In this document: positions 1 through 8,597 of the stretch, piece by piece
How the letters are laid out: each line of letters starts with the position of its first letter
How positions within the stretch are numbered: the first letter of the stretch is position 1
Source: Lunatimonas lonarensis
Lineage (GTDB): Bacteria; Bacteroidota; Bacteroidia; Cytophagales; Cyclobacteriaceae
Direction: 5' to 3'
Assembly: GCF_000390185.1 (NCBI RefSeq)
Contig: NZ_AQHR01000110.1
Location: forward strand, 124,001-188,000
Length of the DNA: 64,000 nucleotides
Notes under the pieces: model-generated
Databases searched by the model: none
The model's input: the letters and a program-made list of their open reading frames with translations, nothing else
What the model was told of the DNA's origin: nothing
Position numbers and translations under genes: made by a program

Positions 1-138
1 GGCGGCCGTATCCACCTGATGCATGCGAGCCTTAACTCCAGGGAGGTGGAGATCTCGGAAAAACCACTGCAGGATTATCTGATGGGAAATAAGTCCCAGT
101 CTGGTATAATGGTTTGTAGGGCAGTTGATTTAGATTGA
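1..138 (+). CDS. Possible 3' end of an unidentified gene, cut by the window start
   Basis: Frame 1 is open from the first base to a TGA at 136-138 (45 codons) and reads as a plausible protein tail, with a stretch such as SREVEISEKPLQDYL near its middle. I do not recognise the family. An open frame of this length at a window edge can occur by chance, and a longer open frame on the opposite strand (32-307) overlaps it without looking more protein-like. No hairpin with a T-run follows. The sequence to the left would settle it. Confidence 0.3.
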   Translation, partial: GGRIHLMHASLNSREVEISEKPLQDYLMGNKSQSGIMVCRAVDLD

Positions 139-236
139 AAAGAACCTTCTGTGACCCCCTCCAAGAGGGTCCCAAGCGATTTCTTTCGCAGTACATAAGC
201 TTAGCTAGGGATTTTGCCGTGTCGGGCTTTAATCCC

Positions 237-374
237 CTAATGCACCATAAAGGTACAGGCGAGAAATGACAAGCAGCTTGGGAGTAAGCGAACGTCCTGC
301 CAAACAATGCCGAGGAATAGTGCTACCAAGGCTATAACGCCAAAGGCTATTCTCAAAAGATGAAGCGTTTTCAT
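237..374 (-). CDS. Small hydrophobic membrane protein (45 aa), unknown function
   Basis: From the ATG at 374 the frame encodes 45 residues beginning MKTLHLLRIAFGVIALVALF, a short basic N-terminus followed by one or two hydrophobic segments. A perfect Bacteroidota -7 box lies on the same strand 23 bases upstream, which supports this internal start over the longer open frame reaching 557. It is divergent from another small membrane protein starting at 535. Short inner-membrane proteins of this kind are common in Cytophagales and have no assigned role; I cannot name a family. It could still be a chance frame. Confidence 0.45.
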   Translation of the reverse strand: MKTLHLLRIAFGVIALVALFLGIVWQDVRLLPSCLSFLACTFMVH

Positions 375-396
375 GTCGAATACCCAAGGTTCGAAA

Positions 397-404
397 CAAA
401 TATA
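397..404 (-). promoter_or_regulatory. -7 promoter box (TATATTTG) of the 45-aa protein gene
   Basis: Read on the minus strand the bases are TATATTTG, an exact match to the Bacteroidota -7 consensus TAnnTTTG. The start codon lies 23 bases downstream, giving a leader of about 16 bases. A TTG at 420-422 lies closer than the usual 19-21 base spacing, so the -33 element is weak. Confidence 0.4.
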
Positions 405-446
405 TTGAAGCTCATCGGGCAATAAAAATCTTTGAAACTTTTCCCC

Positions 447-469
447 CCACTGAAATTTTTTTTCAGTGG
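447..469. repeat. Perfect inverted repeat between two divergent small genes
   Basis: CCACTGAAA (447-455) and TTTCAGTGG (461-469) are perfect 9-base inverted arms around five T residues. The repeat lies between the divergent small membrane-protein genes, so it may be a shared operator or a hairpin in the leader of the plus-strand gene. It has no useful T-run on either side for a classical terminator. Confidence 0.5.
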
Positions 470-534
470 TGACTGATATTTTTGCACTATTATATGTCTT
501 TGATCCATTTTGCAACGTTCTTCGGCAGACTACT

Positions 535-726
535 ATGAAAGCTTTCCGAATCTTCACTGTCTCCTATTATTTGTTGATTACCTGTGTTGTCCTGTTAACC
601 CTAAACCTGCTGCTGGGCCTGTTTGCTGTACCCGCTGCGTTGTTTCCCTTGCTACTCATATTGCTCACAATTATGTTTGTAGCGGATGCCTATTTTCAGG
701 GCAGGATCCGAAAAGGGACGTACTAG
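535..726 (+). CDS. Small two-segment membrane protein (63 aa), unknown function
   Basis: The ATG at 535 gives a 63-residue protein with a start MKAFRIFTVSYYLL, two hydrophobic stretches (about residues 8-30 and 33-50) and a basic C-terminal tail ending RIRKGTY. This is the profile of a small inner-membrane protein with two helices. The open frame extends upstream to 466, but the extra part is not hydrophobic and has no better start. It diverges from the 45-residue membrane protein at 237-374. I do not recognise a family and assign no function. Confidence 0.5.
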   Translation: MKAFRIFTVSYYLLITCVVLLTLNLLLGLFAVPAALFPLLLILLTIMFVADAYFQGRIRKGTY

Positions 727-788
727 GTGTCTCGCTCTTCCCTGGAATTCTTGACGACCATTCTAATCGGTGGCCTATCCATAGTCTT

Positions 789-815
789 AAAAACCAAGAT
801 GCGTTGGTTTTTGAT
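789..815 (+). terminator. Possible AT-rich terminator after the 63-aa gene
   Basis: AAAAACCAA (789-797) pairs with TTGGTTTTT (804-812) around a six-base loop. The arm itself supplies the T-run. The stem is AT-rich and lies 60 bases after the stop codon, so this is only suggestive. Confidence 0.35.
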
Positions 816-867
816 TTAACCTGTTTCTTTCAGAATACATGACATATAGGGTATTTAAAGTACCAGG

Positions 868-895
868 AAAAAAGGCCCTAATGGGGAAGCCTTCA
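868..895 (-). terminator. Terminator of the DUF5060/DUF4038 glycosidase gene
   Basis: On the minus strand AAGGC, an inner CCC/GGG pair and GCCTT form a hairpin followed directly by six T residues. It begins at the stop codon (893-895) of the glycosidase gene. Confidence 0.6.
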
Positions 896-2476
896 ATCTG
901 CTCTTTTCAGTAATAGCGCCGTGTAGGGCTTCTGGGTGGTAAAGGAAAACTCACCTGAGGTCACAGTTCGCTCCTCTACTATCTCCATGCCCCAGGTATC
1001 AATCACCTGAAGGAGATAGGATCCGCTACCGGAAAGGTTTACTGAAAGCGTCTGCCCCTCCGATCCGGTGTAAAGCATGTATACCTCTCCCGGCTTTTCA
1101 AACAGGTGCTGGTTCTTCATGAGGCTTTTGGGATCCTCAGAGGCGATGAAAACCGGAGACATCTCATGAACGGGCAATTCCTCCATGATTTCCCGGAAAA
1201 AGGCGATTCGGTCTGGACTGGTTCCCATCAGCGTGCCTCCCTTTGCCCACCACCTTACTTCGGTTTCCTCATCCGAATCATTTCTGAAGGTGTCGCCGTG
1301 GGTGGGATATCCTCCACTAAGCCCTGCCATCCAGAAATAGGCCGTCATTTCTTCTCCGCTCAGATTGCCCCAACCGCTTGGTACATTGCCTTCGTACCTC
1401 ATTTCGTCAAAAAGGAGGGGCTTTTGATACCTATCCCGCCAGCGGATGGCGTTCCAAAACTCATACGTCTGGGTACACACGTGCGTGATCCAGTCCTCGG
1501 TATGATCGTAAAAATGATCCTCAGAGCTGTACCAATTGTGAATGCCACGAAAACGCTGATGGGGATCCTCGCGCTGCAGCATCTCTCCGATTCCTCGCCA
1601 GTCTATCGTCTCCTTGATAGAGGGAATGTCCCATTCATTGGCAAGAGACCACCAAACATTTCGGTAGGCAGACAGGCGCGCCATTAGGTAGCGAACATAT
1701 TTTTCGTTCATTTCATTGCCCATGAAGGCATAGCCCCAGCGGTCATAGGGGTGAAAAAGAATCACATCCGCTTGAATGCCCATATCCATAAGTTGGTGAA
1801 CCCGTTTATCAAGATTCTGAAAAAAGGCAAAGTTAGGCTGTGTAAAGTCATTGGCATCTCCATTCCGTTGAAAGGGATAGGCCCAAGGTTCGGTTTCGTT
1901 GCCGTATTGATAATGTTTGGGAAACAAACACATTCTGATCTTGTTGAAGGGCGAATCAGAAAGGGTTTCCAATGTTTTCTCCTGAATCGATTGTTTTACG
2001 CTGGTCCACTGATAGGCAGTAGTGCCTATGCCGTAGTAAGGCGTGCCATCGGCATACTGAAGGTAGAAGGTATTAACAATACGTAGCGGGCCATGGTTGG
2101 TTCCGGTGGGTGGTATTGCCCGTATACTGCCTATATTCCCGTCCAATGTACTTATTTGGCTTTGGGTTTTGTAGTGCCAGATTCCTTGGGTCGGGGGCGA
2201 AAACCGAAGGCGGTAAACCCCTTCCCCGTCATAAAACCCAGGAACCTGCAATCGTTGACCTTCTTCCGAAGTAAACTCGGCATAAAAATCTATCTCTAGG
2301 TATGGGTTTCCAGCATCTGGTCCGACAAGCTCCAGTTCAAAGACACCCCATTGTTCAACGGACACGGACGGCTCCTCAGATTTGCAGGAAATCAATAGGG
2401 CAACGGCTAGGATCCCCAGAGGGAGTATTTGCTTTATACAGCTGATTGCTTGGGTTTTATTGGTAAATGGAAGCAT
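893..2476 (-). CDS. DUF5060/DUF4038/DUF5605 glycoside hydrolase-like lipoprotein
   Basis: 527 residues. The N-terminus has a hydrophobic stretch ending in a lipobox (LLISC, Cys31), so it should be an outer- or inner-membrane-anchored lipoprotein. After that come a DUF5060 immunoglobulin-like domain (about 40-120, typical WGVFELEL start), a TIM-barrel DUF4038/apiosidase-like catalytic region (about 130-420; WWSLANEWD near residue 280 and LLFDEMRYEG near 350 hold the likely acid/base and nucleophile glutamates) and a DUF5605 C-terminal beta-sandwich (about 440-527, ending PYTALLLK). Such enzymes are assigned to plant polysaccharide side-chain cleavage, but the substrate cannot be read here. It is monocistronic, with its own terminator, and runs against the upstream proline dehydrogenase. 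Confidence 0.85.
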   Translation of the reverse strand: MLPFTNKTQAISCIKQILPLGILAVALLISCKSEEPSVSVEQWGVFELELVGPDAGNPYLEIDFYAEFTSEEGQRLQVPGFYDGEGVYRLRFSPPTQGIWHYKTQSQISTLDGNIGSIRAIPPTGTNHGPLRIVNTFYLQYADGTPYYGIGTTAYQWTSVKQSIQEKTLETLSDSPFNKIRMCLFPKHYQYGNETEPWAYPFQRNGDANDFTQPNFAFFQNLDKRVHQLMDMGIQADVILFHPYDRWGYAFMGNEMNEKYVRYLMARLSAYRNVWWSLANEWDIPSIKETIDWRGIGEMLQREDPHQRFRGIHNWYSSEDHFYDHTEDWITHVCTQTYEFWNAIRWRDRYQKPLLFDEMRYEGNVPSGWGNLSGEEMTAYFWMAGLSGGYPTHGDTFRNDSDEETEVRWWAKGGTLMGTSPDRIAFFREIMEELPVHEMSPVFIASEDPKSLMKNQHLFEKPGEVYMLYTGSEGQTLSVNLSGSGSYLLQVIDTWGMEIVEERTVTSGEFSFTTQKPYTALLLKRAD

Positions 2477-2612
2477 AGGGCAAATGATTGGCGTAGATCA
2501 ACGTTTATAGGCTATTAATATTAGGGTGTATTTCTGAAAAAAGCAAATTTAGTGCGGATGGTAGCAAAGCTAAAATGAGCAAACAAAAGCCTGTGCATAC
2601 CTGTTTTTTTGG

Positions 2613-2620
2613 TATATTTG
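2613..2620 (+). promoter_or_regulatory. -7 promoter box (TATATTTG) of the proline dehydrogenase-lysS operon
   Basis: Exact TAnnTTTG match 18 bases before the ATG at 2638. No TTG at the ideal -33 distance is seen; a CTG lies about 20 bases upstream. Confidence 0.4.
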
Positions 2621-2637
2621 CAGCTTGAAAATTGAGG

Positions 2638-3852
2638 ATGGAGACTAAACCCAACGTTTCTTTTGAAAACACCGCGGTAGCCTTTGCGCATAAGTCGGAC
2701 TCAGCCTTACGCCGGATGCGGGTTCTGTTTAAGATGATGCACTATCCGTTCCTGCTTCACACGGGCATCCGACTTGCCAACTGGGGCCTAAAGTGGAGGC
2801 TACCCATCAATGGCTTGATCAAAAGTACTGTTTTTGAGCAGTTCTGTGGAGGGGAAGATATCCCTTCCTGTAGACCTAAAATTGAGGAGCTTGACCGATT
2901 TGGAGTGGGTACCATATTGGATTACTCAGTGGAGGGAAAGAAGGACATACCCAGTTTTGAACGAACCAAGGAACAGGTAATCTTAACTATTCGTGAGGGA
3001 AAGAACAACCCCAAACTTCCCTTTGCTGTATTTAAAGTTTCCGGCATCGCCAATGTGGACGTATTGACAAAAGTTCAGGCGGGTGTGATGTTGGATGAGG
3101 AGGAAAAGGAAGCATTGGCACGAGCGCAGCGTAGGATCAACGAGATTTTCGAATCAGCAGCGTCTGCGGGAGTCAGAATCATGGTGGATGGGGAAGAAAG
3201 CTGGTTCCAGGACGTGATTGATTCGTGGGTACAGGCGGCCATGGCTACCTACAATCGGGAGACGGCCATTGTCTACAATACGTTTCAGCTTTACCGGCAC
3301 GATATGCTCAGACGCTTAAAAGATGCGCACCACGATGCAGTAGCCAAAGGGTATTTTCTGGGGGCCAAGTTGGTCCGGGGAGCCTACATGGAAAAGGAGC
3401 GGGAACGAGCCAAAGCGATGGGCTATCCTTCGCCCATCCAACCTGACAAGGCGGCTACTGACCGTGATTACGACAGGGCCTTGCAGTTTTGTATCAACAA
3501 CAAGCAGCGCATCTTTCTCGTGAGTGGAACGCATAATGAATTGAGTAACTTAGTGCTAAGCGAGCTGGTAGATCTGCACGGAATGAAACGAAGTGATCCC
3601 AGGGTGTATGCAGCCCAGTTATACGGAATGAGCGATGCTATTTCGTTTAATTTGGCTAGCGCCGGTTTTAATACGGCTAAATACCTTCCCTATGGGCCGG
3701 TGGGTGAGGTGCTCCCCTATCTCAGCCGAAGGGTCGAGGAAAACTCGGGTATTGCGGGTCAAAGCAGTAGGGAATACACCCAAATAAAAAAGGAACTGGT
3801 AAGAAGAAAGCAAAGGAAGCAATCGGCATTCCCAGCCATTGGAAAAAACTAA
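2638..3852 (+). CDS. Proline dehydrogenase (monofunctional)
   Basis: 404 residues. FAD-dependent oxidation of L-proline to pyrroline-5-carboxylate, passing electrons to the quinone pool at the inner membrane. The beta/alpha barrel motifs of the family are present: FKVSGIANVDVL, LVRGAYMEKERERA, QLYGMSDAISFNLA and the C-terminal LPYGPVGEVLPYLSRR followed by EENSG. There is no aldehyde-dehydrogenase domain, so this is the single-function type usual in Bacteroidota and not a PutA fusion. The frame also opens at a TTG two codons upstream (2632), but the ATG at 2638 is preferred. The gene lies nine bases before lysS and probably shares its transcript. Confidence 0.93.
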   Translation: METKPNVSFENTAVAFAHKSDSALRRMRVLFKMMHYPFLLHTGIRLANWGLKWRLPINGLIKSTVFEQFCGGEDIPSCRPKIEELDRFGVGTILDYSVEGKKDIPSFERTKEQVILTIREGKNNPKLPFAVFKVSGIANVDVLTKVQAGVMLDEEEKEALARAQRRINEIFESAASAGVRIMVDGEESWFQDVIDSWVQAAMATYNRETAIVYNTFQLYRHDMLRRLKDAHHDAVAKGYFLGAKLVRGAYMEKERERAKAMGYPSPIQPDKAATDRDYDRALQFCINNKQRIFLVSGTHNELSNLVLSELVDLHGMKRSDPRVYAAQLYGMSDAISFNLASAGFNTAKYLPYGPVGEVLPYLSRRVEENSGIAGQSSREYTQIKKELVRRKQRKQSAFPAIGKN

Positions 3853-3861
3853 AACAAGCAT

Positions 3862-5583
3862 ATGCAATTATTGAGTGAACAGGAGATTGAACGCCGTAAG
3901 GATCGCGAAGCCCTGATGCAGATGGGAATAGATCCCTATCCTGCTATTTCGTTTCCCGTAAACGTGACCGCCGCAGATATTCATCAGAACTACGAAAACC
4001 GTAAGAATGATTATAAGAATATCAGCATAGCAGGGCGTTTGATGACCCGTCGTATCATGGGTTCAGCTTCTTTTGGAGAAATTCAGGATTCGACCGGAAG
4101 ATTGCAGATCTATCTCCGGCGGGATGACCTTTGTCCCGGTGAGGATAAGAGCTTTTACAATACTGTTTTCAAAAAGTTGCTGGGAATTGGGGACTTTGTA
4201 GGTGTCAAGGGATATATTTTTACCACCCAAACAGGAGAGATTTCTCTCCACGTAACGGAGCTTACCTTGCTTTCCAAGTCCATTAAGCCACTTCCGGTCG
4301 TGAAGCGGGATGATGAGGGAAATGTGTACGATGGTTTTACGGATCCCGAACTCAGGTATAGACAGCGCTATGTTGATCTGGTGGTGAACCCGGAGGTTAA
4401 GCAGACCTTTATTACCCGTTCACGGGTGATTTCGTCGATGCGGAGGTATTTTGACGATAGGGGATGGTTGGAAGTGGAGACACCCATTTTACAGCAGGTA
4501 CATGGAGGTGCTGCCGCCAAGCCGTTTGAAACGCATCATAATGCGTTGGATATCCCCCTGTTCTTGCGTATTGCCAATGAGCTTTACCTGAAGCGCCTCA
4601 TTGTGGGGGGCTTTGACGGGGTATATGAGATTGGAAAGATGTTCCGTAATGAGGGGATGGATCGGACGCATAATCCCGAGTTCACTTCCATGGAGATCTA
4701 CGTAGCCTACAAGGACTACCACTGGATGATGGACATGGTGGAGGATTTGCTGGGTAAAATAGCCGAATCTGTTCTTGGTACCACACAGGTTCAAGTAGGG
4801 GAGCATCTGATCGAGTTTGGCGGACCCTATCGGCGTCTGACCATGTTTGAATCCATTCTGGAATATGCCGGGGTAGATGTCAGTGAGATGGATGAGATGG
4901 GGTTAAGGGCAGTTTGCCAGCAGTTTGGCATAGAAGTGGAGGAGAGTATGGGCAAAGGCAAGCTCATCGATGAGATTTTTAGCGAAAAGGTAGAGCAGCA
5001 CTTGATTCAGCCTACCTATATCACCGATTATCCCATAGAGATGACACCCCTCGCGAAAAAGCACCGTGAAAAGCCAGGATTGGTGGAGCGTTTTGAGCTT
5101 TTCGTAAATGGCAAGGAAATAGCGAATGCTTACACGGAATTGAATGATCCCATTGATCAGCGGGAGCGCTTTGAGGATCAACTGAAACTGGCCGAAAGGG
5201 GAGATGACGAGGCAATGGCGATGGATGAGGACTTCCTGCGTTCCCTGGAATACGGAATGCCGCCTACTTCCGGTTTAGGTATAGGTATTGACAGACTGTG
5301 TATGTTGTTGACCAACAAGCATACCATACAGGAAGTACTTTTCTTCCCGCAGATGAAACCTGAAAAGAAAGTTAAGATAGCCAGTGACGAGGATTTTATG
5401 GCATTGGGGGTTAGCGCCGCGTTGATCCCAGCCCTGAGGGATTTAAATATCCACACAATCGAACAGCTGAGGACTCAGGATGTGAACAAGTTGTTTAACG
5501 ACGTTTGTGGCAGAAGAAAGAAACTAAAGTTGGAGGTACCCAATCCTACCAAGGAGGAGGTTGCCTCTTGGTTGGAATCCTAA
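3862..5583 (+). CDS. lysS: Lysyl-tRNA synthetase, class II
   Basis: 573 residues. Charges tRNA-Lys in the cytosol. The N-terminal OB-fold anticodon-binding domain spans about 55-160; the class II core follows, with motif 2 around [20 protein letters not shown] and motif 3 as GLGIGIDRL near residue 471. After the core there is an extra tail of about 70 residues ([20 protein letters not shown] onward), a helix-hairpin-like extension common in Bacteroidota LysRS and absent from the E. coli enzyme. It begins nine bases after proline dehydrogenase and is followed by a strong terminator. Confidence 0.98.
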   Translation: MQLLSEQEIERRKDREALMQMGIDPYPAISFPVNVTAADIHQNYENRKNDYKNISIAGRLMTRRIMGSASFGEIQDSTGRLQIYLRRDDLCPGEDKSFYNTVFKKLLGIGDFVGVKGYIFTTQTGEISLHVTELTLLSKSIKPLPVVKRDDEGNVYDGFTDPELRYRQRYVDLVVNPEVKQTFITRSRVISSMRRYFDDRGWLEVETPILQQVHGGAAAKPFETHHNALDIPLFLRIANELYLKRLIVGGFDGVYEIGKMFRNEGMDRTHNPEFTSMEIYVAYKDYHWMMDMVEDLLGKIAESVLGTTQVQVGEHLIEFGGPYRRLTMFESILEYAGVDVSEMDEMGLRAVCQQFGIEVEESMGKGKLIDEIFSEKVEQHLIQPTYITDYPIEMTPLAKKHREKPGLVERFELFVNGKEIANAYTELNDPIDQRERFEDQLKLAERGDDEAMAMDEDFLRSLEYGMPPTSGLGIGIDRLCMLLTNKHTIQEVLFFPQMKPEKKVKIASDEDFMALGVSAALIPALRDLNIHTIEQLRTQDVNKLFNDVCGRRKKLKLEVPNPTKEEVASWLES

Positions 5584-5610
5584 TCGAAGCATTAGGTTAG
5601 CCATTTTCGT

Positions 5611-5657
5611 AAAAAAACCTACCCGATTAAGCGAAGCTGTTGGGTAGGTTTTTTTTA
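5611..5657 (+). terminator. Rho-independent terminator after lysS
   Basis: A-run plus CCTACCC (5611-5624) pairs with GGGTAGG plus T-run (5642-5655). This is a GC-rich stem flanked by A and T tracts 28 bases after the lysS stop. The symmetrical A/T flanks could let it act on both strands. Confidence 0.85.
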
Positions 5658-5833
5658 TTTCGGTACCAGTTATCCTTGTTTTTGTTCGTTTTTTCCCATT
5701 TTTTCAATTTTAGAACTGATTGCCACGGAGTTGCACCTCTTTTTTTCTAGCTTTTACAAATAATTCCGGTTGTGGTTCAGTTGTTTTCATCAATCGGTTT
5801 TTTCCAATGTCAGTTCATTAAACCCAATTAAAA

Positions 5834-7024
5834 ATGTGTAAAAATCACGGAGTGGCTTACGTACGTCCCGGCGAAGTGGAGGTACGGGAGATTGATTATC
5901 CCAAACTCGCCCTAGGCAATCGAAAATGTGACCATGGCGTCATCCTCAAAATTGTTTCCACCAATATTTGCGGTAGTGATCAGCATATGGTCAGGGGCAG
6001 AACGACGGCACCTGAAGGCCTGATCCTCGGTCATGAAATTACCGGGCTGGTCATCGAGGCGGGCCGTGATGTGGAATTCATCAAAGTGGGCGATCTGGTA
6101 TCGGTACCCTTTAACATCGCCTGTGGGCGCTGCCGCAACTGTAAGGAAGGCAAAACAGGCATCTGTCTGAATGTGAACCCAGCTCGTCCAGGAGCGGCCT
6201 ATGGCTACGTCGATATGGGCGGATGGGTAGGCGGTCAGGCGGAATATGTAATGGTTCCGTATGCGGATTTCAATCTCTTGAGATTCCCGGATGCCGACCA
6301 GGCGATGGAAAAGATCCGCGACCTTACCTTACTCTCCGATATCTTCCCTACCGGATTTCATGGTGCGGTGACTGCCGGAGTGGGTCCGGGAACGATAGTT
6401 TATGTGGCAGGTGCCGGTCCGGTAGGTCTGGCCTGTGCGGCTTCCTGTCACCTGCTGGGTGCGGCGGTGGTGATCGTTGGTGATATGATACCCGAGCGTT
6501 TGGAGCAGGCACGTAGCTTTGGCTGCGAGACCATTGACCTTCGGCAGGAAACTCCGCTGGATGAGGCAATAGCCCAGATCGTGGGCGTACCGGAGGTAGA
6601 TTGTGCAGTGGACTGTGTGGGTTTTGAAGCTCGGGGGCATGGTGCAGATGCAGGTCGCGAAATGCCCGCCACGGTATTGAATTCGGTGATGGATATCACT
6701 CGAGCCGGCGGTAGTATAGGGATACCCGGCCTTTATGTCACCGGTGATCCCGGGGCGGTGGATGAAGCAGCGAAAATCGGTAGTCTAAGTATTCGTTTGG
6801 GTCTTGGCTGGGCCAAATCCCACAGTTTTCACACCGGTCAGTGCCCTGTGATGAAGTACCATCGTCAGTTGATGAATGCCATTCTTTATGATAAGGTACA
6901 AATAGCCAAAGCTGTGAACGTGCAGATAATTTCATTGCAGCAATCCGTTCAGGGGTACAAGGACTTCGATGGTGGCGCTGCCAAAAAATTTGTGATCGAC
7001 CCCCATGGAATGATTCCAAATTGA
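5834..7024 (+). CDS. fdhA: Glutathione-independent formaldehyde dehydrogenase family (zinc alcohol dehydrogenase)
   Basis: 396 residues, the usual length for the Pseudomonas putida-type formaldehyde dehydrogenase / dismutase family. Catalytic-zinc ligands sit in STNICGSDQHM and GHEITG. The structural-zinc loop is CGRCRNCKEGKTGIC. The Rossmann motif GAGPVGLAC follows near residue 195. The family insert with HSFHTGQCPVMKYHRQL is present. The family oxidises formaldehyde or other small aldehydes with tightly bound NAD. No signal peptide is seen, so it is cytosolic, unlike the exported dehydratases that follow. A terminator and about 300 bases separate it from them, so co-transcription is doubtful. 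The true substrate could be another aldehyde from the same pathway. Confidence 0.9.
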   Translation: MCKNHGVAYVRPGEVEVREIDYPKLALGNRKCDHGVILKIVSTNICGSDQHMVRGRTTAPEGLILGHEITGLVIEAGRDVEFIKVGDLVSVPFNIACGRCRNCKEGKTGICLNVNPARPGAAYGYVDMGGWVGGQAEYVMVPYADFNLLRFPDADQAMEKIRDLTLLSDIFPTGFHGAVTAGVGPGTIVYVAGAGPVGLACAASCHLLGAAVVIVGDMIPERLEQARSFGCETIDLRQETPLDEAIAQIVGVPEVDCAVDCVGFEARGHGADAGREMPATVLNSVMDITRAGGSIGIPGLYVTGDPGAVDEAAKIGSLSIRLGLGWAKSHSFHTGQCPVMKYHRQLMNAILYDKVQIAKAVNVQIISLQQSVQGYKDFDGGAAKKFVIDPHGMIPN

Positions 7025-7331
7025 TTGCCTTTTGGCAATGGCGTCTCAACGTTTGGTTACCCCCTGAATTTTTTGTGGTGATGACTTTCAATAAAGGAAC
7101 CGCGGCGTAAAGCTTCGGTTCCTTCTTGTTATATATCCCATGGGTCAAGTTTTTTCATGGACGGATGCCATAGTGTCGATTCGGTCTGCAACGCATCATT
7201 GACGGACGATAATGCATTCCATTTTTTAATGCAATAAGCCGGCAAAATATTAGTTGTTTTATACTTTAAAAAAAGGAATATTAAGGGTGTAATTCATTTG
7301 GTTTCGATTATTCATTTTAATCCGTATAGCT
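7025..7331. other. Intergenic region between fdhA-like gene and the dehydratase cluster
   Basis: Holds the terminator at 7094-7130 and a small TTGCC/GGCAA hairpin at the fdhA stop (7024-7037). It also contains a TTAATGCAAT / AATGCATT repeat near 7210-7236 and an AT-rich stretch before the next gene. I see no clean TAnnTTTG promoter and no coding frame. Confidence 0.5.
7094..7130 (+). terminator. Terminator after the formaldehyde dehydrogenase-like gene
   Basis: AAGGAACCG (7094-7102) pairs perfectly with CGGTTCCTT (7116-7124), followed by CTTGTTA. The stem is good and the T-run weak. Confidence 0.55.
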
Positions 7332-8576
7332 ATGCAAAGAAGAAAATTTATTAAATTGGGGGCTATGGGTACGGCTGCTTTAGCGTCGGGAGTTGTATCC
7401 TCAGCGAAGGCTTTTGATGCGTTCGACCTCAAAATCCGGAAGATCCGCTACTACGCGGCACCGGGTTACAACAAGCCCTTGTTTAACCAGGCCCGGGGGA
7501 TCGTGGAAGTTGAGACGGATTCAGGCCTTATCGGTATAGGTGAGGGAGGAAGTAACGATATGATCCGCCAAGTGGCCGAAATGATCATCGGAGAGGATCC
7601 ATTTCGAATAGAGCATATCTGGCAGCATTGCTACCGATCCATGTTTTATCCGCCAGGCAGGGAAAAGCTCCACGCGTTGGGAGCAATAGAGATGGCCTTG
7701 TGGGATCTAAAAGGCAAGGCACTTGGCGTTCCGGTTTATGATCTGCTTGGCGGTAAAACAAGGGATTTTGTAGAGTGCTATGCAACGGGATTCAGAAATT
7801 CCAAGGCGACCACCATGGAGGGTCGAGCCTTGGATTGCCTAGCGGCAGGCCTGCGCTGCTACCGCATTGGTCCTACGGGTGGCAATGGCGAGGAGCGGTT
7901 CGACTTTTATGAACACAGCAAAAAGACCATCGAGATGTGCCAACGGTTGGATAGCGCAGTGGGCGGAAATGGCAATTGGGCGGTGGATCTTCACACCCGT
8001 TTTGATACCCCGGAGGCTATCAAGATTTGTGATGCCTTGGAGAAACTGGAGCCATACTTTGTGGAGGACATCATACGGTCAGAAAATCCCGAGGTGTATC
8101 GCACCATACGACGCATGACCAAGGTGCCGATCGCGGTGGGCGAGCAATTTGGGGATCGGTGGGATACCAATGTGCTGATTGAAAACCACCTGATAGACTA
8201 CAGTCGGGTTACCCTCCCCAATACGGGAGGCATTGGTGAATTGAAAAAGATCCTGGCCATTGCCGAAACACACTATGTAGGTATCATTCCCCATTTTACG
8301 GGCCCCCTGTCTTCTGCAGCGTTGGTACATGTGTTGGGATCATCCAGTCCTACCCGGTGTATGATGGAACTTGCCGGTGGTGAGCCGGAGTACCCAGCCT
8401 ATTTCAATCCGGATTATATGATTTTTCGGGAAGGTAAGTTGTACCTAAATCCTGAACCCGGATTGGGAGTACAGTTTGATCCTGTCAAGGCCGATTTCCA
8501 GTTTGAGATTACGGAAAACACCAAATTTCCCCATCCGTTTCTGTTGGCACCGGATGGTTCTGTGCACAATTGGTAA
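7332..8576 (+). CDS. Tat-exported mandelate racemase/muconate lactonizing (enolase superfamily) enzyme
   Basis: 414 residues. The leader MQRRKFIKLGAMGTAALASG carries a twin-arginine motif and ends near SSAKA, predicting export of the folded enzyme to the periplasm. The rest is an enolase-superfamily capping domain and barrel. Likely metal and catalytic residues are D and H in AVDLHTRF, E in YFVEDI, E in AVGEQFGDRW and H in IIPHFTGP. This D-x-H / E / E / H pattern is that of acid-sugar dehydratases and not of racemases, which have a K-x-K. The substrate is unknown, probably an aldonic acid. It is first in a run of three exported enolase-superfamily genes; the next begins 21 bases downstream. 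Confidence 0.88.
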   Translation: MQRRKFIKLGAMGTAALASGVVSSAKAFDAFDLKIRKIRYYAAPGYNKPLFNQARGIVEVETDSGLIGIGEGGSNDMIRQVAEMIIGEDPFRIEHIWQHCYRSMFYPPGREKLHALGAIEMALWDLKGKALGVPVYDLLGGKTRDFVECYATGFRNSKATTMEGRALDCLAAGLRCYRIGPTGGNGEERFDFYEHSKKTIEMCQRLDSAVGGNGNWAVDLHTRFDTPEAIKICDALEKLEPYFVEDIIRSENPEVYRTIRRMTKVPIAVGEQFGDRWDTNVLIENHLIDYSRVTLPNTGGIGELKKILAIAETHYVGIIPHFTGPLSSAALVHVLGSSSPTRCMMELAGGEPEYPAYFNPDYMIFREGKLYLNPEPGLGVQFDPVKADFQFEITENTKFPHPFLLAPDGSVHNW

Positions 8577-8597
8577 GAAAACGAAAACCCATCCTAT

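Noticed and set aside
32-307. 91-residue open frame on the minus strand at the window start
   Set aside because: Its composition is not protein-like, it overlaps another open frame, no promoter or start context supports it, and it runs through the better supported 45-residue gene region.
380-410. GGTTCGAAAC resembling a tRNA T-loop
   Set aside because: No acceptor stem, anticodon stem or matching length around it; it coincides with a promoter region.
2632-2637. TTG start for proline dehydrogenase
   Set aside because: An ATG two codons later is a better start and fits the -7 box distance.
7206-7236. Repeated AATGCATT-like motifs before the dehydratase cluster
   Set aside because: Short AT-rich palindromes of this size occur by chance, and no -7 box or regulator gene supports an operator.
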